Positions 8,687 to 17,726 of a stretch of DNA of 64,000 bases are shown one piece after another. The notes under the pieces are model-generated. The model did no database searches. It was not told the origin of the DNA and saw nothing but the letters and a program-made list of their open reading frames with translations. Within the stretch, counting starts at the first letter, position 1; each line of letters opens with the position of its first letter. The stretch comes from Magnetospirillum sp902729445 (GTDB lineage Bacteria > Pseudomonadota > Alphaproteobacteria > Rhodospirillales > Magnetospirillaceae). Made by a program: the position numbers and the translations under genes. Location: NCBI RefSeq assembly GCF_902729445.1, contig NZ_CACVCE010000067.1, forward strand, positions 1 through 64,000. Reading direction: 5' to 3'.

Positions 8687-9922
8687 CTAGAAATTCCGTT
8701 TCAGCCACTGACCGAACCGGCCCCAGCCCGATCCTTCCTCGTCACTTCCGCCCTTGCGGCCCGTCTTGGCGACGGGCTGGTGGGCCAGGGCGTAACGGAT
8801 CAGACCGGCACAGCTGGAAAAGGCGGGGCCATTGGTGGCTTCGGGCAGACCGTGAAAACCGACGGGGCGACCCAGGCGGACCTGCTTGTCCAGGACCATC
8901 GAGGCCAGGTCGCGGGCTCCTTGCATCTGGCTGGCGCCGCCGGTCAGCACGACCCGGCGCCCGGCCATCTTGTCGAAGCCCGAATGTTCAAGATGCGAGC
9001 GCACCAGTTCCAACGTCTCTTCGATGCGCGGCTGGATGATCTGGATCAGCATCGAGCGCGGCACCTGGTTGGAGGCGCCGTCCTCGTCCTCGCCGACCAG
9101 CGGGACCTTCAGCATCTCGCGGTCGTCGGCCGCCGACGGCATGCACGAGCCGAAAAGGGTCTTCATCCGCTCGGCATAGGACACCGGGGTCGACAGGCCG
9201 CGGGCGATGTCGTTGGTGACGTGGTGGCCGCCGACGGGAATGACGTCGGTGTGCACCAACTGGCCGCCGACGAACACGGCGATCGAGGTGGTGCCGCCGC
9301 CCATGTCGATGCAGGTGACGCCCAGTTCCCGCTCGTCATCGACCAGGCAGGCCAGGCCGGCGGCATAGGGGCTGATGACCCGGGCCTCGATATCCAGATG
9401 GCAGCGATGGACCACGGTGGTCAGGTTGCGCACCGGCCCGATCGCCGCCGAGACGACGTGGATGGCCACACCCAGCCGGTCGCCGTACATGCCGCGCGGG
9501 TCCTTGATGCCCTCGGTGCCGTCGATGGTGTAATCGACCGGAATGGCGTGGATCAGCTCGCGGTCGGCGGTGTGGTGGTGGGCTCGGCCATGGTCCAGCA
9601 TGCGGCGGATGTCGGCCTCGTTGACGGCGTGGCCGTTCATCGCCACCTCGACCTTGACGTTGGTCGAGGCCGGCGCGCCGCCCGAGATGTTGACCACCAC
9701 CGCCCTGGCCCGTTCGCCGGCCATGTCCTCGGCGGCATCGACCGAGGCGCGGATCGAATGTTCCAGCTCTTCCATGTCGACCACCGCGCCCAGGCGCATG
9801 CCGCGCGCCAGCTGGTGGCCGATGCCGACGATGCGCGGCGCCCCGTCCTCCTGGACGCGCGCCAGGAAGCAGCACACCTTGGTACTGCCGACGTCCAACG
9901 CTGCGATCAGGCCGCCTCTCAT
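8687..9922 (-). CDS. ftsA: Cell division protein FtsA
   Basis: FtsA is the actin-like ATPase that tethers FtsZ filaments to the inner membrane. The 411-residue protein starts MRGGLIAALDVGSTKVCCF, the phosphate-1 loop of the actin fold. Phosphate-2 motif CIDMGGGTTSIAVF follows near residue 205, and the adenosine motif VVLTGGASQMQG lies near residue 330. The C-terminal tail WGRFGQWLKRNF is the amphipathic membrane-targeting helix. It starts 1 bp after ftsQ ends and precedes ftsZ by 59 bp, the canonical order. Nothing is missing. Confidence 0.96.
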   Translation of the reverse strand: MRGGLIAALDVGSTKVCCFLARVQEDGAPRIVGIGHQLARGMRLGAVVDMEELEHSIRASVDAAEDMAGERARAVVVNISGGAPASTNVKVEVAMNGHAVNEADIRRMLDHGRAHHHTADRELIHAIPVDYTIDGTEGIKDPRGMYGDRLGVAIHVVSAAIGPVRNLTTVVHRCHLDIEARVISPYAAGLACLVDDERELGVTCIDMGGGTTSIAVFVGGQLVHTDVIPVGGHHVTNDIARGLSTPVSYAERMKTLFGSCMPSAADDREMLKVPLVGEDEDGASNQVPRSMLIQIIQPRIEETLELVRSHLEHSGFDKMAGRRVVLTGGASQMQGARDLASMVLDKQVRLGRPVGFHGLPEATNGPAFSSCAGLIRYALAHQPVAKTGRKGGSDEEGSGWGRFGQWLKRNF

Positions 9923-9923
9923 G

Positions 9924-10889
9924 TCAGGCTCCGTTGTCCTTGCGCTTCGGCGCGTCGCCCGCAGGCGCAGGCGGCCGTTCGGTTTTCAGGATCAGCCGGT
10001 CGCTGGTGCGCAGATCGACCATGCGGACATTGCGCCCGGCGAAGCTTTGGGTGCGTTCCAACTCGGCGAAGCGCTTCCACGCCGCGTCGGCGTTTTCTTC
10101 CGGCAGGCGCACCTCCAGGCCGTCCTTGACGTCGTCCAGCATCAGGTTCCAGCGCCGGTTGCCGACGCGGACGATGGCTTTGACCCGGGCGGCCATGTCC
10201 GGCTCGGCGGACAGCATGGTCAGCACCTCGTCGGCGCGCGGGCCGGCGCCGTCGCCGACCACCAGGGGCAGGTGCTCGAAGCCGGCGACCGAGCCGGGAA
10301 TCTGGTGGCCGTCCTTGTCGACCAGGATGTGGCCACCATTGTTCTGCCAGACGGCGATGGGTTGGCGTTCGGTCAGGGTGATGTGCAGGGCGCCGGGCAG
10401 GTGGCGTTCGACGGCGGCGGCCTTGACCGAGGCGATGGCTTCCAGCCGGTCCTTCACCTGGGCCAGGCTGACCCCCAGGATCGGGTCGCCGTGGCGCGCC
10501 CCCAAGGCGATCGCGACCTGGTCCATGCCGGTGCGGCCGCGACCGGCGACGGTGATGTCGGTCAGACGAAAGCCCGCGTCGGCGGTGGCCTGCATCACCG
10601 CGGCGATGGCGGTCTGAGTGGTGCGCTGGATAATCCCGGAATGCCACACCACGGCGCCGCCCACCACCAGGGCGGTGATGGCCACGCCGCCGGCCGCCAT
10701 CTTCTGCAAGGGCGTGAAGGCGAATTTCGGCAGGCGCATGCGGCGCTTGGGCCGGGCCGGCTTGGCCTCGCCGGCCTTGCGGGCGTCGGGGTTGACACGG
10801 CGCGCCTTGGGCCGCGCCTCGGGCTGGATCGAGGCGGGGATGCGGTCGTCCGAGGTGACGACGATGTCGGTGTCGCTTATTCGTCGCAT
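9924..10889 (-). CDS. ftsQ: Cell division protein FtsQ
   Basis: FtsQ is a bitopic inner-membrane protein that recruits FtsB/FtsL and later divisome parts. The 321-residue protein has a basic cytoplasmic tail (RRMRLPKFAF-like), one membrane segment around MAAGGVAITALVVGGAVVW, and a periplasmic POTRA domain beginning near ITVAGRGRTGMDQV. The LPGALHITLTERQPIAVW stretch is typical of FtsQ. I start at MRRISDTD (10889), which has GGAG 8 nt upstream; an ATG 7 codons earlier lacks a binding site. It overlaps the end of ddl by 13 bp, implying translational coupling. The C-terminus is rich in Pro, Ala and charged residues. Confidence 0.93.
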   Translation of the reverse strand: MRRISDTDIVVTSDDRIPASIQPEARPKARRVNPDARKAGEAKPARPKRRMRLPKFAFTPLQKMAAGGVAITALVVGGAVVWHSGIIQRTTQTAIAAVMQATADAGFRLTDITVAGRGRTGMDQVAIALGARHGDPILGVSLAQVKDRLEAIASVKAAAVERHLPGALHITLTERQPIAVWQNNGGHILVDKDGHQIPGSVAGFEHLPLVVGDGAGPRADEVLTMLSAEPDMAARVKAIVRVGNRRWNLMLDDVKDGLEVRLPEENADAAWKRFAELERTQSFAGRNVRMVDLRTSDRLILKTERPPAPAGDAPKRKDNGA

Positions 10890-11797
10890 GCGGCGTTCTC
10901 CACCATCCAACGAACCAGTTCGGGGAACGAGATGCCGACATGGGCGGCGATCTCGGGCACCAGCGAGGTGGCGGTCATGCCCGGCTGGGTGTTGACCTCC
11001 AGGACGTAAAGCTTGGGCGCCTGGTGCGGGTGGGTGTCGTCATAGCGCAGGTCGGTGCGCGACACCCCCCGGCAGCCCAGCACCTGATGGGCCTTCAGGG
11101 CCAGGGCGCAGGCGTCGGCGTAATCCTCTTCGGGGATCGGTGCCGGCATGATGTGGCGCGACCCGCCCGGGGCATATTTGGCGTCGTAATCGTAGAAGCC
11201 GCGTTCCGAGGTGATTTCCAGCGCCCCCAGGGCACGGTCGCCCATCACCGCCACCGTCAGCTCGCGGCCGGGGATGAAGGCCTCGACCAGGACCTGGCTG
11301 GCCTCGAACGGCCAATCCTTCAAGGGATCGCGATTGTCGCCGTCCTTCAGGATATAGACGCCGACCGACGAGCCCTCGTTCAGCGGCTTGACCACATAGG
11401 GCCGGGGCATGGGGTCGCCCTGGACCTCGCCCTTTTTGACCACGCGGCCCTCGGCCACCGGGATGCCGGCCTGGGCGAACAGAGTGCGGGCGAAGGCCTT
11501 GTCCATGGCGGCGGCCGAGGCCAGCAGGCCGGAATGGGTATAGGGCACGCCCATCAGGTCCAGCACGCCCTGGACGCAGCCATCCTCGCCGAAGCGGCCG
11601 TGCAGGGCGTTGAACACCACGTCGGGGCGGGTGGCGGCGATGTCGGTGATCAGCTTGGCGGGGTCGCGGACGGCATCGATCGTGGTGACGGCAAATCCGG
11701 CCTGGCGCAGCGCCTCGGCGGCGGCGGCGCCCGAACGCAACGACACCTCGCGCTCGGCGGACGCCCCTCCCATCAGCACGGTGACGCGGCGGCTCAT
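10877..11797 (-). CDS. ddl: D-alanine--D-alanine ligase
   Basis: Ddl joins two D-alanines with ATP to give the dipeptide that MurF adds to the peptidoglycan precursor. The 306-residue ATP-grasp protein begins MSRRVTVLMGGASAEREVSL. It has the family stretches HGRFGEDGCVQGVLDLM, GVPYTHSGLLASAAAMDK and YVVKPLNEGSSVGV, and the metal-binding VLEVNTQPGMT near the end. Its ATG shares four bases (ATGA, 11794-11797) with the murB stop. Length matches the DdlB group that lives in dcw clusters. It is intact. Confidence 0.96.
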   Translation of the reverse strand: MSRRVTVLMGGASAEREVSLRSGAAAAEALRQAGFAVTTIDAVRDPAKLITDIAATRPDVVFNALHGRFGEDGCVQGVLDLMGVPYTHSGLLASAAAMDKAFARTLFAQAGIPVAEGRVVKKGEVQGDPMPRPYVVKPLNEGSSVGVYILKDGDNRDPLKDWPFEASQVLVEAFIPGRELTVAVMGDRALGALEITSERGFYDYDAKYAPGGSRHIMPAPIPEEDYADACALALKAHQVLGCRGVSRTDLRYDDTHPHQAPKLYVLEVNTQPGMTATSLVPEIAAHVGISFPELVRWMVENAACDE

Positions 11798-12720
11798 GCT
11801 TTTTCTCCCTTGGATCCGATGCGGCGGATTTCCCATTTCAGTTCGATGCCGCTGGTCTCGTGGACGCGGCGGCGGACCTCGTCGCCCAGCGCCTCGATGT
11901 CGGCGGCGGTGGCGGTGCCGTTGTTCAAAAGGAAATTGCAGTGCTTTTCCGACACGCTGGCGCCGCCGATGGCCAGGCCCCGGCAGCCGGCCTTGTCGAT
12001 CAGTTCCCACGCCTTGGCGCCCGGCGGGTTGGCGAAGGTCGAGCCGCCGGTGCGCACCCTCTGGGGCTGGCTGTCCTCGCGCGCGGTGCGGATCGCCTCC
12101 ATGCGGGCGGCGATCTCGGCCGCGTCGCCGGGCGTTCCTTCCAGCACCGCCGACAGGAAGACGACATCTTCCGGGACGGCGCAATGGCGGTAGGAAAAGC
12201 CCAATTCTGCGCCGCTCAGGCGCTGGATGCGGCCCTGGCGGTCCATGGTGACGGCCGACAGGGTGACGTCCTTCATTTCGCCGCCGAAGGCGCCGGCATT
12301 CATGCGCAGCGCGCCGCCGATGGTGCCGGGCACGCCGGACAGGAACTCCAGCCCGGCCAGGCCGGCATCGCAGGCATGCTTGGAAACGGTCAGGTCCAGG
12401 GCACCGGCGCCCACCTCGATGCGGGGGCCGTCGATGCGGATGTCGGCGAACGGGCTGGCCAGGCGCACCACCACGCCCGGTACGCCGCCGTCACGGATCA
12501 ACAGGTTCGAGCCGACGCCGACCACGGTCACCGGCACCTCGGGCGGCAGGGCCGCCAGAAGCGTGGCCAGGTCGTCTTCGTCGGCGGGACGGAACAGCAT
12601 TTCCGCAGGGCCGCCGACCCGGAACCAGGTCAAGCCGGCCAGGGGCGCGTCGAAGGCGACGCGTCCCTTCAGCGGCGGCAGATCCTGGGTCCAGTGGGTG
12701 GCCTTGCGGGCGGTCATCAT
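11794..12720 (-). CDS. murB: UDP-N-acetylenolpyruvoylglucosamine reductase MurB
   Basis: MurB is the FAD enzyme that reduces UDP-GlcNAc-enolpyruvate with NADPH to UDP-MurNAc. The 308-residue protein shows TWFRVGGPAEMLFRP, the FAD-binding VGVGSNLLIRDGG, and LEFLSGVPGTIGGALRMNAG. LGFSYRHCAVP carries a catalytic-loop tyrosine, and FANPPGAKAWELIDKAGCRG matches type I/II MurB. It overlaps murC upstream and ddl downstream by ATGA. Two consecutive ATG codons open the frame; the first (12720) makes the 4-bp overlap with murC and was chosen. Confidence 0.95.
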   Translation of the reverse strand: MMTARKATHWTQDLPPLKGRVAFDAPLAGLTWFRVGGPAEMLFRPADEDDLATLLAALPPEVPVTVVGVGSNLLIRDGGVPGVVVRLASPFADIRIDGPRIEVGAGALDLTVSKHACDAGLAGLEFLSGVPGTIGGALRMNAGAFGGEMKDVTLSAVTMDRQGRIQRLSGAELGFSYRHCAVPEDVVFLSAVLEGTPGDAAEIAARMEAIRTAREDSQPQRVRTGGSTFANPPGAKAWELIDKAGCRGLAIGGASVSEKHCNFLLNNGTATAADIEALGDEVRRRVHETSGIELKWEIRRIGSKGEKA

Positions 12721-14141
12721 TCGGCGCCCTCCGGGACCGGCAGGGCATCCAGCTCGGCCGGCAAGGCGTGCGCCCATTGGGTGATGTTGCCGGCACCCAG
12801 GCACACCACCATGTCGCCCTTCTTGGCGATCGAGCGGACCATCGGGGCCAGCTCGGCCGGGCTTTGCAGGGCCAGGACGTTGCGGTGGCCGCGCTCCTGC
12901 AGGCCGGCGACCAGGGCGTTCTTGTCGAAGCCTTCCATCGGCTGCTCGCCGGCGGCATAGACGTCGGCGACGATCACGGTGTCGGCGTCGTTGAAGCAGG
13001 TGCAGAACTCGTTGAACAGGCTGGACAGGCGCGAATAACGGTGCGGCTGGACCACGGCGACGACATTGCCGGTCGATGCCGAACGGGCGGCTTTCAGCAC
13101 GGCGGCGATCTCGACCGGGTGATGGCCGTAATCGTCGATGACGGTGATGCCCTTGGCCTCGCCGGTCTTGGTGAAGCGGCGCTTGACGCCCGAGAAGCCG
13201 CCCAGCGCCTTCTTGACCACGTCGTTGGCCAGGCCCAGTTCGTTGGCCACCACCACGGCGGCCAGGGCGTTCAGGACGTTGTGCTCGCCATACATCGGCA
13301 GGCGGACATCGTCGATCACCCGGCTTTTGCCGGTGACGCGGTCGTTGACCACCACGTCGAAGCGCGCGCCGCCCGGGCCGATCTTGACGTTGGTGGCGCG
13401 CACCAGGGCCTGGGGCGAGAAGCCGTAGGTGACGATCTTGCGGTCGGGCACCCGCGAAATCAGCGTCTGCACTTCCGGATGGTCGATGCACATGGCGGCG
13501 AAGCCGTAGAACGGGATGTTCTCGACGAAGGTGCGGAAGGCGTCGCGCAGCTTGTCGAAGCTGCCGTAATGGTCCATGTGCTCGGGGTCGATGTTGGTGA
13601 CGATCACCGCCGTCGAGGGCAGCTTGGTGAAGGACCCGTCGGATTCGTCGGCCTCGACCACCATCCACTCGCTGGCTCCCAGGCGGGCGTTGGTGCCATA
13701 GGCGTTGATGATGCCGCCATTGATGACGGTGGGGTCCAACTGCGCCGCATCCAGAAGGGCGGCGATCAGCGAGGTGGTGGTGGTCTTGCCGTGGGTGCCG
13801 CCGATGGCGATGGCGGTCTTCAGGCGCATCAGCTCGGCCAGCATCTCGGCGCGGCGCACCACCGGCACCATCTTGGCCCGGGCGGCGACCAGCTCGGGAT
13901 TGTCGGACTTGACAGCCGACGACACCACCACCACGCGGGCGTCGCCCAGATTCTCGGCCTTGTGGCCGATCTCGACGGTGGCGCCCTTCTTGCGCAGGCG
14001 ATCGACGTTGTAATTGTCGGCGATATCCGAGCCTTGGACGCTATAGCCCAGGTTCAGCAGGATTTCGGCGATGCCGGACATGCCGATGCCGCCGATGCCG
14101 ACGAAATGAATGGTGCCGATGGACAGCGGCATCGTCCTCAT
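12717..14141 (-). CDS. murC: UDP-N-acetylmuramate--L-alanine ligase MurC
   Basis: MurC adds L-alanine to UDP-MurNAc, the first amino acid of the stem peptide, in the cytoplasm. The 474-residue protein starts MRTMPLSIGTIHFVGIGG, a Rossmann-like UDP-binding domain with VGIGGIGMSGIAEI. The ATP loop IGGTHGKTTTTSLIA lies near residue 110, then INGGIINAYGTNARLG and the Mur-ligase DDYGHHPVEI. The ATG at 14141 forms an ATGA overlap with murG, which supports this start over a longer frame opening at 14231. It overlaps murB at the other end in the same way. Confidence 0.96.
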   Translation of the reverse strand: MRTMPLSIGTIHFVGIGGIGMSGIAEILLNLGYSVQGSDIADNYNVDRLRKKGATVEIGHKAENLGDARVVVVSSAVKSDNPELVAARAKMVPVVRRAEMLAELMRLKTAIAIGGTHGKTTTTSLIAALLDAAQLDPTVINGGIINAYGTNARLGASEWMVVEADESDGSFTKLPSTAVIVTNIDPEHMDHYGSFDKLRDAFRTFVENIPFYGFAAMCIDHPEVQTLISRVPDRKIVTYGFSPQALVRATNVKIGPGGARFDVVVNDRVTGKSRVIDDVRLPMYGEHNVLNALAAVVVANELGLANDVVKKALGGFSGVKRRFTKTGEAKGITVIDDYGHHPVEIAAVLKAARSASTGNVVAVVQPHRYSRLSSLFNEFCTCFNDADTVIVADVYAAGEQPMEGFDKNALVAGLQERGHRNVLALQSPAELAPMVRSIAKKGDMVVCLGAGNITQWAHALPAELDALPVPEGAE

Positions 14142-15253
14142 GGACGCGACTCCTTGGAAGGGGGCGAAAGAGAGATGACCAGATCGGCCAGCCGAAGGGC
14201 GGCGTCGGGGCGGCCGGCGGCGCGGGCACAACCGGCGGCGCGGGCCAGGGTGCCGGGTTGCGCGAACAAGGATTCCAGGCGGGCGGCCAGGGTGGCGGCC
14301 GAGAAGTCGGTCTGCGGCATCAGCCAGGCGCCGCCGACCTCGTCCAGGGCGCGGGCATTGGCGGTCTGGTGGTCATCGACGGCGTGGGGATAGGGCACCA
14401 GAATCGCCGGCCGGCCCAGGCAGGTCAGCTCGGCCATGGTCGAGGCGCCGGATCGGGCGATGACCAGATGGGCGGCGGCCAGGCGCTCGGGCACATCGGC
14501 GAAGAAGCTGTCCAGGGTGGCGTCGATGCCGCTGCCGGCATAGGCGGTGCGTACCCCATCCAGATCCTCGGGCCGGCATTGCTGCGAGATGCGGATGCGC
14601 GAGCGCAAGGCCTGGGGCAGGGCCTTCAGCGCGGCGGGCACCACCTCGGACAGGATGCGCGCGCCCTGGCTGCCGCCCAGCACCAGCAGGCTGATGGGCG
14701 AGCCGGCATCCAGCGCCGGATAGGCGGCGTCGCGCAAGAGCGCGACCTGCGGGCGCACCGGCATGCCGGTCTGGGTGACCTTGGCGGCCCAGGCCAAATC
14801 CAGGTGCGCTACCTTGGCATACGAGGTGGCGATGGCGCGGACCCGGCCGGCCAGCAGACGGTTGGCGCGGCCCAGCACGCCGTTTTGTTCGTGCAGCACG
14901 GTCGGCAGGCCCAACATGGCGGCGGCGACCATGGTCGGCACCGAGGCATAGCCGCCGAAGCCGATAACGGCATCGGGCCGGACGCGCTTCAGCAGGGCGC
15001 GGGCCTGGATGATTCCAGTTCCCAGGGCGGCGGCGGCCTTGATGCGGGCAAGGATGCCGCGCCCGGCGATGGCGCCGGCATGGATTCGCCAGGTGTCGAT
15101 GGCGCCCAGCGTGCCGCCATAGGCCTGGCCGCGCCGGTCGGTGACCAGGCCCAGGCGCCAGCCGCGCTCGATCAGCGTCGCCGCCAGCGCTTCGGCCGGG
15201 AAGACGTGACCGCCGGTACCGCCGGCCGCCAGCAGGGCCAAGGGCGCGCTCAT
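14138..15253 (-). CDS. murG: UDP-GlcNAc:lipid I GlcNAc transferase MurG
   Basis: MurG makes lipid II by moving GlcNAc onto lipid I at the inner face of the membrane. The 371-residue GT28/GT-B protein opens with LALLAAGGTGGHVFPAEALA, the MurG G-loop. It has VIGFGGYASVPTMVAAAMLG, EQNGVLGRANRLLAG, LLVLGGSQGA and the donor-binding RSGASTMAELTCLGRPAI. It is coupled to ftsW upstream and murC downstream by ATGA overlaps. Length and motifs are normal. Confidence 0.96.
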   Translation of the reverse strand: MSAPLALLAAGGTGGHVFPAEALAATLIERGWRLGLVTDRRGQAYGGTLGAIDTWRIHAGAIAGRGILARIKAAAALGTGIIQARALLKRVRPDAVIGFGGYASVPTMVAAAMLGLPTVLHEQNGVLGRANRLLAGRVRAIATSYAKVAHLDLAWAAKVTQTGMPVRPQVALLRDAAYPALDAGSPISLLVLGGSQGARILSEVVPAALKALPQALRSRIRISQQCRPEDLDGVRTAYAGSGIDATLDSFFADVPERLAAAHLVIARSGASTMAELTCLGRPAILVPYPHAVDDHQTANARALDEVGGAWLMPQTDFSAATLAARLESLFAQPGTLARAAGCARAAGRPDAALRLADLVISLSPPSKESRP

Positions 15254-16377
15254 CGCTCGAACTCCTCGGAGCCATAGCGCTTGCGGGTCAGTGCCAGCAG
15301 CATGCCCATGCCCAGCGCCAGGGCCAGCATCGACGAGCCGCCATAGGAAATGAACGGCAGGGTCATGCCCTTGGTCGGCATCAGGCGCAGGGTGGATGCC
15401 ATGTTGACGATGGCCTGCAGGCCGAACTGCACCAACAGGCCGGCCGAGGCCAGCACCACGAACAGATTCTCTTCGTGCATCACGCGGGTCAGGCCGCGCA
15501 GCACCACGAAGGCGAACAGCGCCAGCACCGCCAGGCACAAGATGATGCCGAATTCCTCGCCGGCCACGGCCAGGATGAAGTCGGTATGGGCGTCGGGCAG
15601 CACCAGCTTGACCCGGCCTTCGCCGGGGCCGCGGCCGAACAGCCCGCCGCTTTTCAGCGCGTTCAGCGCGGTGGTGACCTGATAGGCGCCGTCGCCGGCC
15701 GAGGGGTCGATGAAGCGGTCGATCCGGCTTTGCACGTGCGGGAACATGAAATAGGCCCCGACCGCGCCCACCGCGCCCAAGGCTCCCAGCGCGACCACCA
15801 GCACGATCGGCAGGCCGGCCAGAAAGAATTGGGTGCCCCAGATGGCGGTCACCACCAGGGTCTGGCCGACGTCGGGCTGCCGCAAGAGCAGCAAGGCGGT
15901 CAAGACGAACAGGAAGCAGGCGACGGCGCGACCGGGGAAGCCCGGGTTCAGCCGGCTTTCGGCGAACATCCAGGCCGAGACGATGGCGAAGGTCGGCTTG
16001 ACGAATTCCGACGGCTGGATCGAGATGCCGGCGATGTTGAGCCAGCGGGTCGAGCCCTTGACTTCGGGGGCCAGGAACAGCACCGCCACCAGCAGCACCA
16101 GCGCGGCCCCGAAGCCGATCACGCCCAGGCGCCGAACCTGGCGCGGGCTCATCAGCGACACCGCCAGCATCACCGTCAGGGCCGGCACCAGGAAGATGAA
16201 CTGGCGACGGATGAAGTGGAAGGGCTCGGCACCGATTCGGTCGGCCACCGCCGGGCTGGCGGCCATGGTCAGCAGCAGGCCGATGCCGGCCAGCGTCAGC
16301 AGGGCGGCGATGGTCCAGCGGTCGACGGTCCACCACCAGCGGCCCAGGATCGAGGTATCGGTGCGGCCGAAGCTCAT
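15250..16377 (-). CDS. ftsW: Septal peptidoglycan polymerase FtsW (SEDS)
   Basis: FtsW is the SEDS-family glycosyltransferase that polymerises lipid II at the septum together with FtsI. The 375-residue protein is strongly hydrophobic with about ten membrane segments. It carries the SEDS stretches ISIQPSEFVKPTFAI, SGGLFGRGPGEGRVKLVLPD, HTDFILAVAGEEFGI and MPTKGMTLPFISYGG. ATGA overlaps join it to murD and murG, placing polymerase and lipid II synthase in one coupled block. The basic tail ends TRKRYGSEEFER. Confidence 0.95.
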   Translation of the reverse strand: MSFGRTDTSILGRWWWTVDRWTIAALLTLAGIGLLLTMAASPAVADRIGAEPFHFIRRQFIFLVPALTVMLAVSLMSPRQVRRLGVIGFGAALVLLVAVLFLAPEVKGSTRWLNIAGISIQPSEFVKPTFAIVSAWMFAESRLNPGFPGRAVACFLFVLTALLLLRQPDVGQTLVVTAIWGTQFFLAGLPIVLVVALGALGAVGAVGAYFMFPHVQSRIDRFIDPSAGDGAYQVTTALNALKSGGLFGRGPGEGRVKLVLPDAHTDFILAVAGEEFGIILCLAVLALFAFVVLRGLTRVMHEENLFVVLASAGLLVQFGLQAIVNMASTLRLMPTKGMTLPFISYGGSSMLALALGMGMLLALTRKRYGSEEFER

Positions 16378-17720
16378 TTCAGGCCCTCCACCAGATCACG
16401 GAAGACCTCGCCCCGATGCTCGAAGCTCTTGAACTGGTCCCACGAGGCGCAAGCCGGGCTTAACAGCACGGTGTCGCCCGGTTCGGCGTGGGCGTGGGCC
16501 GACTTGACGGCGATGATCAGCTCGCCGCACTGGCTATAGGGGACCTTGCCGTCGAGAATCTTGGCGAAATCGGCGGCAGCCTCGCCGATCAGATAGGCGT
16601 GCTTGATGCGGTCGAAATACTTCTCCAGGCTCTTGATGCCGCCTTCCTTGGCCTGGCCGCCGACGATCCAATGAATGTCCTCGTAGCACACCAGCGCCTT
16701 CTCGACGGCGTCGGCGTTGGTCGCCTTGGAATCGTTGATCCAGGTGACGCCGTCGATCACCGCGACCCGCTCTTGGCGATGCGCCAGGCCGGGATAGGTG
16801 ACCAAGGCCGAGGCGATGTCCTTGGGCAGCAGGCCGTCGGCCCGGGCAAGCGCATAGACGGCACAGGCGTTCTGCCAATTGTGGCTGCCGGGCAGGGTGG
16901 GAATGTCGCGCAGGTCGCAGACGGCGCGGCCGTGATCCAGCAGCACCCCGTCAGGCGCCGAGATGCCGTTGTCCAGCACCTTCTGGGCCGAGATCGGCAC
17001 CACCCGAAGGCCCATGGCCATCAATTGCGCCGACATCGCCCGGCCGGGGCCGTCATCGATGCCGATCACCGCGGCCCCGCCGGGGATCAAAAGGTCGAAC
17101 AGGCGGCGCTTGGCGGCGATATAGCCTTCCATGCCGCCATGGCGGCCCAGATGGTCGGGGGTGACGTTCAGCAGGACGCCGGCCGACACCTGCAGGCGAT
17201 CGACCAGTTCCAGCTGATAGGACGACAGCTCCAGCACATAGCGGCCGTCGCCTTCCAGATCGGGCAGGTCCAGGGCGGCGGTGCCCAGATTGCCGCCGGC
17301 GGCGACGGAAATGCCGTTGGCGGCCAGCACGTGGGCCAGCAGGGTGGTGGTGGTGCTTTTGCCGTTGGTGCCGGTCACCGCCAGGATGCGGTTGGCTGTC
17401 TTGGCCCAGCCCAGCAATTCGACGTCGCACACTACCGGCACGCCGGCCGCGCGGGCTTTTTCCGCCAGGGGGTGGGGGTGGGGGAAGGTGTGGGGGATGC
17501 CCGGGCTCCACACCACAAGGTCGGCCTTGGCGATGTCGATGGCCAGAAGGTCGGCGACGGGGATGGCTTCCTCGGCGGCGATGCGGCGCGCCCCTTCATT
17601 GTCGTCCCAGGCCATCACGCCCGCGCCCGAGGCCAGCAACGCCTTGGCGGTGGCGATGCCGGACTTGCCCAGCCCCATCACCGCCACCCGCTTGCCCTTC
17701 AGTTGCGAGACCGTGATCAT
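16374..17720 (-). CDS. murD: UDP-N-acetylmuramoyl-L-alanine--D-glutamate ligase MurD
   Basis: MurD adds D-glutamate to UDP-MurNAc-L-Ala. The 448-residue protein starts MITVSQLKGKRVAVMGLGKSG. It has the ATP loop VTGTNGKSTTTTLLA near residue 118, NVTPDHLGRHGGMEGYIAAK and the late Mur-ligase NDSKATNADAVEKAL. The C-terminal domain shows LSPACASWDQFKSFEHRG, a standard MurD ending. The start lies 6 bp after mraY, and the end overlaps ftsW by ATGA. Intact. Confidence 0.96.
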   Translation of the reverse strand: MITVSQLKGKRVAVMGLGKSGIATAKALLASGAGVMAWDDNEGARRIAAEEAIPVADLLAIDIAKADLVVWSPGIPHTFPHPHPLAEKARAAGVPVVCDVELLGWAKTANRILAVTGTNGKSTTTTLLAHVLAANGISVAAGGNLGTAALDLPDLEGDGRYVLELSSYQLELVDRLQVSAGVLLNVTPDHLGRHGGMEGYIAAKRRLFDLLIPGGAAVIGIDDGPGRAMSAQLMAMGLRVVPISAQKVLDNGISAPDGVLLDHGRAVCDLRDIPTLPGSHNWQNACAVYALARADGLLPKDIASALVTYPGLAHRQERVAVIDGVTWINDSKATNADAVEKALVCYEDIHWIVGGQAKEGGIKSLEKYFDRIKHAYLIGEAAADFAKILDGKVPYSQCGELIIAVKSAHAHAEPGDTVLLSPACASWDQFKSFEHRGEVFRDLVEGLK

Positions 17721-17726
17721 CGTGGC